Shown: positions 6,137 to 9,131 of the stretch, piece by piece
How positions within the stretch are numbered: position 1 is the first letter of the stretch
Layout of the letters: each line of letters begins with the position of its first letter
From: Pedosphaera sp.
GTDB lineage: Bacteria; Verrucomicrobiota; Verrucomicrobiia; Limisphaerales; UBA9464
Length of the DNA: 9,131 bases
Assembly (NCBI GenBank): GCA_009695405.1
Contig: SIAZ01000147.1
Coordinates: 1-9,131, forward strand
Direction: 5' to 3'
Made by a program: the position numbers and the translations under genes
The notes under the pieces: model-generated
What the model was told of the DNA's origin: nothing
Seen by the model: the letters and a program-made list of their open reading frames with translations, nothing else
The model's database searches: none

Positions 6137-8982
6137 GATCCTCAGTGGGCTGGGCTGGAGATGATGTGGCCTTAGTCGGACTCGATGATTTATGGCGTTT
6201 TACCAGTCTCAAACCGACAAGCGTTGCACCTCCCAGATGGCAGGCCGTTGAATTTGACGATTCTCTTTGGCTAACCGGGCCTTCCGGATTCGGGACGCCT
6301 GCCTACGGTGAAGGTTTCCCGGCTTCTACTAACGGGTGGGAACGGGTTCTCCTACGCACTCGCTTTGTCATCCCTGAAGCGGTTGCCGTTCAGTGGCTTT
6401 CTCTTCGGACCGACTTTGCAGGGGGATTTGTTGCTTGGTTGAATGGTGTTGAAATTGCGCGTCGCGGTATTTCTGGGTTCCCTGATTCGATCCCATCACT
6501 GGTTTCTGATGCGACCCCTCATCTGACCGGTAATGCAGAACTGATTTATATTGGCCTCAATAACGGATTGATCCTCAACGGCACCAATTTACTTACCGTC
6601 CAACTGCATGCCGATAATGTCTACTCGCGCTGGCCCGTTTTTAGTGCTGAATTGATGGCCAATTTTTCGCGTGCTCCTTATTTACAAAATGTCAGCTCCA
6701 ACCGCGCTGAACTTCATTTTGCCACCCCTCTCCCGCTCTCAGCACGCGTTGAATTTGGAACCAACTCTCTCGCAGAACGGACCGTCTCTCTGCCGGTCGG
6801 TACGCGTCATCGGGCTATTTTGGATGGTCTTCAACCCGGTGTCCCCCTCCAGTTTCGGGTTGTGGTCAATCAGGGTCCTCGTACTGCCGCAACTCGGCCG
6901 CTCTCTTTTAAACCTCTCCCAATGAACGGACCTCTGACCGTTCAAGTTATTGGCGATTCAGGCGGCGGTGATATTTGGCAACATCGCGTCACCGAACAAA
7001 TGGGCAGCAGCGGTGCCGACTTAATGCTCCATACCGGCGATATCATCTATCCTAACTTTTCACCGGGCCTTGCCGATATCCGCTTCTTGAGCGTCCAACG
7101 CCCGGTCATGCGATCGATCCCCTCCTTCTTCGCTTGGGGCAACCATGATCTTTACTATGGGACGGCTCCCTTTCTGGATGTGCTCTACGCCCCGACGAAC
7201 AATACCTCCGCCTCTGACCATTTAATCGAAGGGACTCTACCACAATCCTATTATTCGTTCGATGCCGGCGAGGTCCATTTTGTCGTCCTTTTCCAACCGT
7301 TCGCCTCCCAATATCTTCTTCGCACTAATAGCCCTCAAGCTCTCTGGCTCGAACGCGATCTCGCGGCGTCAACTCAGCCTTGGAAAGTGCTCGTTTGTCA
7401 TCTGCCTTTCGAAACTTCCGGTATTCATCGGTTTGATGATTTTAACTTTAATGGACTCCGGGATTCTGCTGAATTTGCCGCTGCAGTCCTGCCTATCGCC
7501 CAACGCTACGGCGTCCAGTTGACTCTCTCCGGTCATGATCATGATTTTGAACGCCTCGTTCCCCTCGGCGGTGTCACCTCGATCGTCACCGGTGGCGGCG
7601 GTGGGATGTCTTACCCCCTCGGGCAAACCGATCCTAGAAGTGCCACTTTCTTAGCGACTTACCACTACACACGCCTGCAATTCAAAGCCGATCATCTCCT
7701 CCTCCAATGCATCGATTGGCAGGGGAAGATCCGAGATGAATCGATCATCTATCGATCCCCTCCCGTTCCTCGGTTTCATAATGCAGTGGCCGCTTCTGCA
7801 CATCTGGAAACGAGCCCAGCGGATGATGGCGATGGTAACCATTGGGGCCAAACTTATGATTTCTTGGACGCGCCTCCTATTCCCTCGTTTACTGGGAAAA
7901 ACAGCAATCTCGGTCAACTCCGGGTGATGTTAGATGCCACTCATCTCTACCTCGGTCTCGACGGAATGGCTCTCGACTCGGGGTCCGATCTCTACCTCTT
8001 TCTCGAATTGCCAGGTCTTCCAGGGGTGGATTCTCTCAAAGGGCTTGGTGACGGCATCCTCAACCCAGAAGGGCAGGGAGTCGACGCCTTAGATTTTGCT
8101 GAATCTCTTTCCTTTAAATCTTTTCGGCCTTCCATAGCACTTGTGCTTGACGATGAATTGTCCGATGGGGTTCAAAGAAATTTTCGCAGATCGGGTTCCA
8201 CCAATGCCCTCGGTCAAGGCGCCTTCCATTTGGATGCCGGCTTTACCTCGCTCAACGGAGTTCTCATTCAGCAGTTTAATCGATCAATCCAAACTGCTGC
8301 TGGATCCTCGGGTGAATCGACTGCCAACTTTATCGAGGTCTCTATTCCACGATCTGAACTCGGCCAACTCAACTTCGGTCAGGAATTAAGAATGGGGGGT
8401 GTCGTTGGACTGAACTGGGACGGATCCACTCCGTCACGCCGATTTGATTCGGGATTTATTGGAGATTCCGCGATTATAGATCCTAGCGGCACTTGGGTCT
8501 TGCAAGGACTACGGATTCAACTCCCCGGTGATCCTGACCCAGATGGCGATGGGTTGAATGCTGCCGCTGAAAAAGCGGTTGGCACCGACCCAATGCGTGA
8601 CGACTCCGATGGCGATGGATTGCCGGATGGATGGGAAGTGCGGGCTGGGATCAACCCTCTTGATGGCCTAGGTCCCGATGGACCTGAAGGGGATCTCGAT
8701 AACGATGGCTATTCCAATTTAAAAGAATTTATACGAGGAACATCGCCACGAGATCCTTGGAGTCCGCTCGCACTTTCGATCAGTTCAGAGCCATCAGGAA
8801 AGCTCCGACTCGACTGGCATAGTGGTAATGGAAGGCGTTATGCGATCGAGACTGCAACTTCGGTTTATGGGCCTTTTAAAGTCGTGGAAGGTTTCCCGAA
8901 AACTGCGGATGGCAACCGCCAGAAAGTCGAATTTTCCGCCGAAATGCTGCTCCAGTTCTATCGACTGCGAGTGATCGATTAA
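6091..8982 (+). CDS. Secreted multidomain metallophosphoesterase with TSP3 repeats
   Basis: A 963-residue exported protein. A signal peptide (1-22) ends at GWA. Residues 30-190 look like a galactose-binding beta-sandwich (FVAWLNGVEIARRG, 113-126). Residues 194-275 look like the fibronectin-III-type N-domain of purple acid phosphatases (APYLQNVSSNRAELHF). The catalytic metallophosphoesterase spans about 282-505, with ligands at D289 (GDS), D317 (HTGD), N351/H352 (GNHD), H437 (CHLPF) and H482/H484 (GHDHDFER). Residues 605-810 form a further beta-rich, possibly carbohydrate-binding domain. Calcium-binding thrombospondin type 3 repeats lie at 814-822, 837-844 and 868-873, followed by a C-terminal module ending FYRLRV, typical of verrucomicrobial exported proteins. 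The probable role is hydrolysis of phosphate esters outside the cell or in the periplasm; the substrate is unknown. ATG 6091 is the only start in this frame after the ApbE stop, 39 bases upstream. No Shine-Dalgarno sequence is visible. Confidence 0.85.
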   Translation: MGYCRWLSFSFALLLRSSVGWAGDDVALVGLDDLWRFTSLKPTSVAPPRWQAVEFDDSLWLTGPSGFGTPAYGEGFPASTNGWERVLLRTRFVIPEAVAVQWLSLRTDFAGGFVAWLNGVEIARRGISGFPDSIPSLVSDATPHLTGNAELIYIGLNNGLILNGTNLLTVQLHADNVYSRWPVFSAELMANFSRAPYLQNVSSNRAELHFATPLPLSARVEFGTNSLAERTVSLPVGTRHRAILDGLQPGVPLQFRVVVNQGPRTAATRPLSFKPLPMNGPLTVQVIGDSGGGDIWQHRVTEQMGSSGADLMLHTGDIIYPNFSPGLADIRFLSVQRPVMRSIPSFFAWGNHDLYYGTAPFLDVLYAPTNNTSASDHLIEGTLPQSYYSFDAGEVHFVVLFQPFASQYLLRTNSPQALWLERDLAASTQPWKVLVCHLPFETSGIHRFDDFNFNGLRDSAEFAAAVLPIAQRYGVQLTLSGHDHDFERLVPLGGVTSIVTGGGGGMSYPLGQTDPRSATFLATYHYTRLQFKADHLLLQCIDWQGKIRDESIIYRSPPVPRFHNAVAASAHLETSPADDGDGNHWGQTYDFLDAPPIPSFTGKNSNLGQLRVMLDATHLYLGLDGMALDSGSDLYLFLELPGLPGVDSLKGLGDGILNPEGQGVDALDFAESLSFKSFRPSIALVLDDELSDGVQRNFRRSGSTNALGQGAFHLDAGFTSLNGVLIQQFNRSIQTAAGSSGESTANFIEVSIPRSELGQLNFGQELRMGGVVGLNWDGSTPSRRFDSGFIGDSAIIDPSGTWVLQGLRIQLPGDPDPDGDGLNAAAEKAVGTDPMRDDSDGDGLPDGWEVRAGINPLDGLGPDGPEGDLDNDGYSNLKEFIRGTSPRDPWSPLALSISSEPSGKLRLDWHSGNGRRYAIETATSVYGPFKVVEGFPKTADGNRQKVEFSAEMLLQFYRLRVID

Positions 8983-8984
8983 CT

Positions 8985-9001
8985 GTAAGCGTACGCCCAA
9001 C
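8985..9001 (-). repeat. Terminal inverted repeat of the IS66 element
   Basis: The sequence starts GTAAGCGTACGCC. The GTAAGCG tip is the conserved IS66-family terminus and sets the outer boundary at 8985. Its partner lies outside the window, so the inner limit of the repeat given here is approximate. Confidence 0.65.
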
Positions 9002-9074
9002 CTCATGGTTCCCTAGTTGCCGAAAGTAGGATATTCCGCGATCGAAGGCGGGGAAGAAAGGTCGACCGACCGGA

Positions 9075-9131
9075 TTAGGCTTTCGCCGGTTTCCAGTTCC
9101 AAGGCAGGAGTTCGGCAACGGTATGGTTCGT
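9075..9131 (-). CDS. IS66-family transposase, C-terminal fragment (partial)
   Basis: On the minus strand the last 18 codons read TNHTVAELLPWNWKPAKA before a TAA stop at 9075-9077. The ELLPWNWKP core is the characteristic C-terminus of IS66 transposases (TnpC), which carry out DDE-type strand transfer. The gene continues past the right edge of the window, so the catalytic domain and accessory genes tnpA and tnpB are not visible. Confidence 0.8.
   Translation of the reverse strand, partial: TNHTVAELLPWNWKPAKA

Larger units (their letters stand above)
8985..9131 (-). mobile_element. IS66-family insertion sequence, 3' end only
   Basis: Two observations agree. The sequence from 8985 begins GTAAGCG, as IS66-family terminal inverted repeats do, and 90 bases further in lies the end of an IS66-type transposase on the minus strand. 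The element starts two bases after the phosphatase stop codon. IS66 elements usually create 8-bp target duplications, so the duplicated host sequence would be GATTAACT (8977-8984), which includes that stop codon. The rest lies beyond the window, so it cannot be said whether the element is complete or active. Confidence 0.8.

Noticed and set aside
8541..8730. Aspartate-rich repeats read as EF-hands or a dockerin
   Set aside because: The DPDGDG/DSDGDG/DLDNDG spacing and short loops fit thrombospondin type 3 repeats better; the flanking helices of a dockerin pair are not evident.

Overview
The window looks like chromosomal DNA from a member of the Verrucomicrobiota. The main support is the 963-residue secreted phosphatase near the right end. 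It combines a metallophosphoesterase with thrombospondin type 3 calcium repeats and a C-terminal 'RRYAIETATS...FYRLRV' module, which I associate with large exported proteins of this phylum. The frequent absence of Shine-Dalgarno sequences fits as well. No rRNA or other marker gene is present, so the assignment is an inference.

Layout. Positions 1-535 are non-coding. They hold a strong RNA-type hairpin (6-54), a pair of near-identical 21/22-bp direct repeats (71-140) resembling the end of an IS21-type element, and a long imperfect inverted repeat (377-435) ahead of the first gene. Positions 536-2122 encode a polytopic membrane protein of the O-antigen ligase/polymerase (Wzy/WaaL) superfamily; it is visibly richer in A+T than its neighbours. 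Positions 2123-2897 hold no recognisable gene, only a weak terminator-like hairpin and a candidate promoter. From 2898 to 8982 runs a tightly packed rightward operon: a deoxyhypusine-synthase-like protein (GTG start), a PfkB/RfaE-type kinase, an ApbE-type FMN transferase lipoprotein, a possible 32-residue membrane peptide, and the secreted metallophosphatase. The first two junctions are 4-base ATGA overlaps, and none of the operon starts has an obvious Shine-Dalgarno sequence. An IS66-family element on the minus strand begins two bases after the last stop codon and runs off the right end; only its terminal repeat and the last 18 transposase codons are visible.

How the genes may work together. 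The coupling of the DHS-like protein to the kinase suggests a joint reaction or shared control, but the substrate cannot be read from the sequence. The next three products would all be at the envelope: a lipoprotein FMN transferase, a membrane peptide and an exported phosphatase. No flavinylation target motif is visible in the window, so any ApbE substrate would be encoded elsewhere. The most unusual items are the DHS-like/PfkB pair, the lysine at the expected metal-ligand position of ApbE, the tyrosine at the usual catalytic histidine of the ligase-like protein, and the overlapping 32-residue ORF. All functional statements come from reading motifs by eye; no database search was run.
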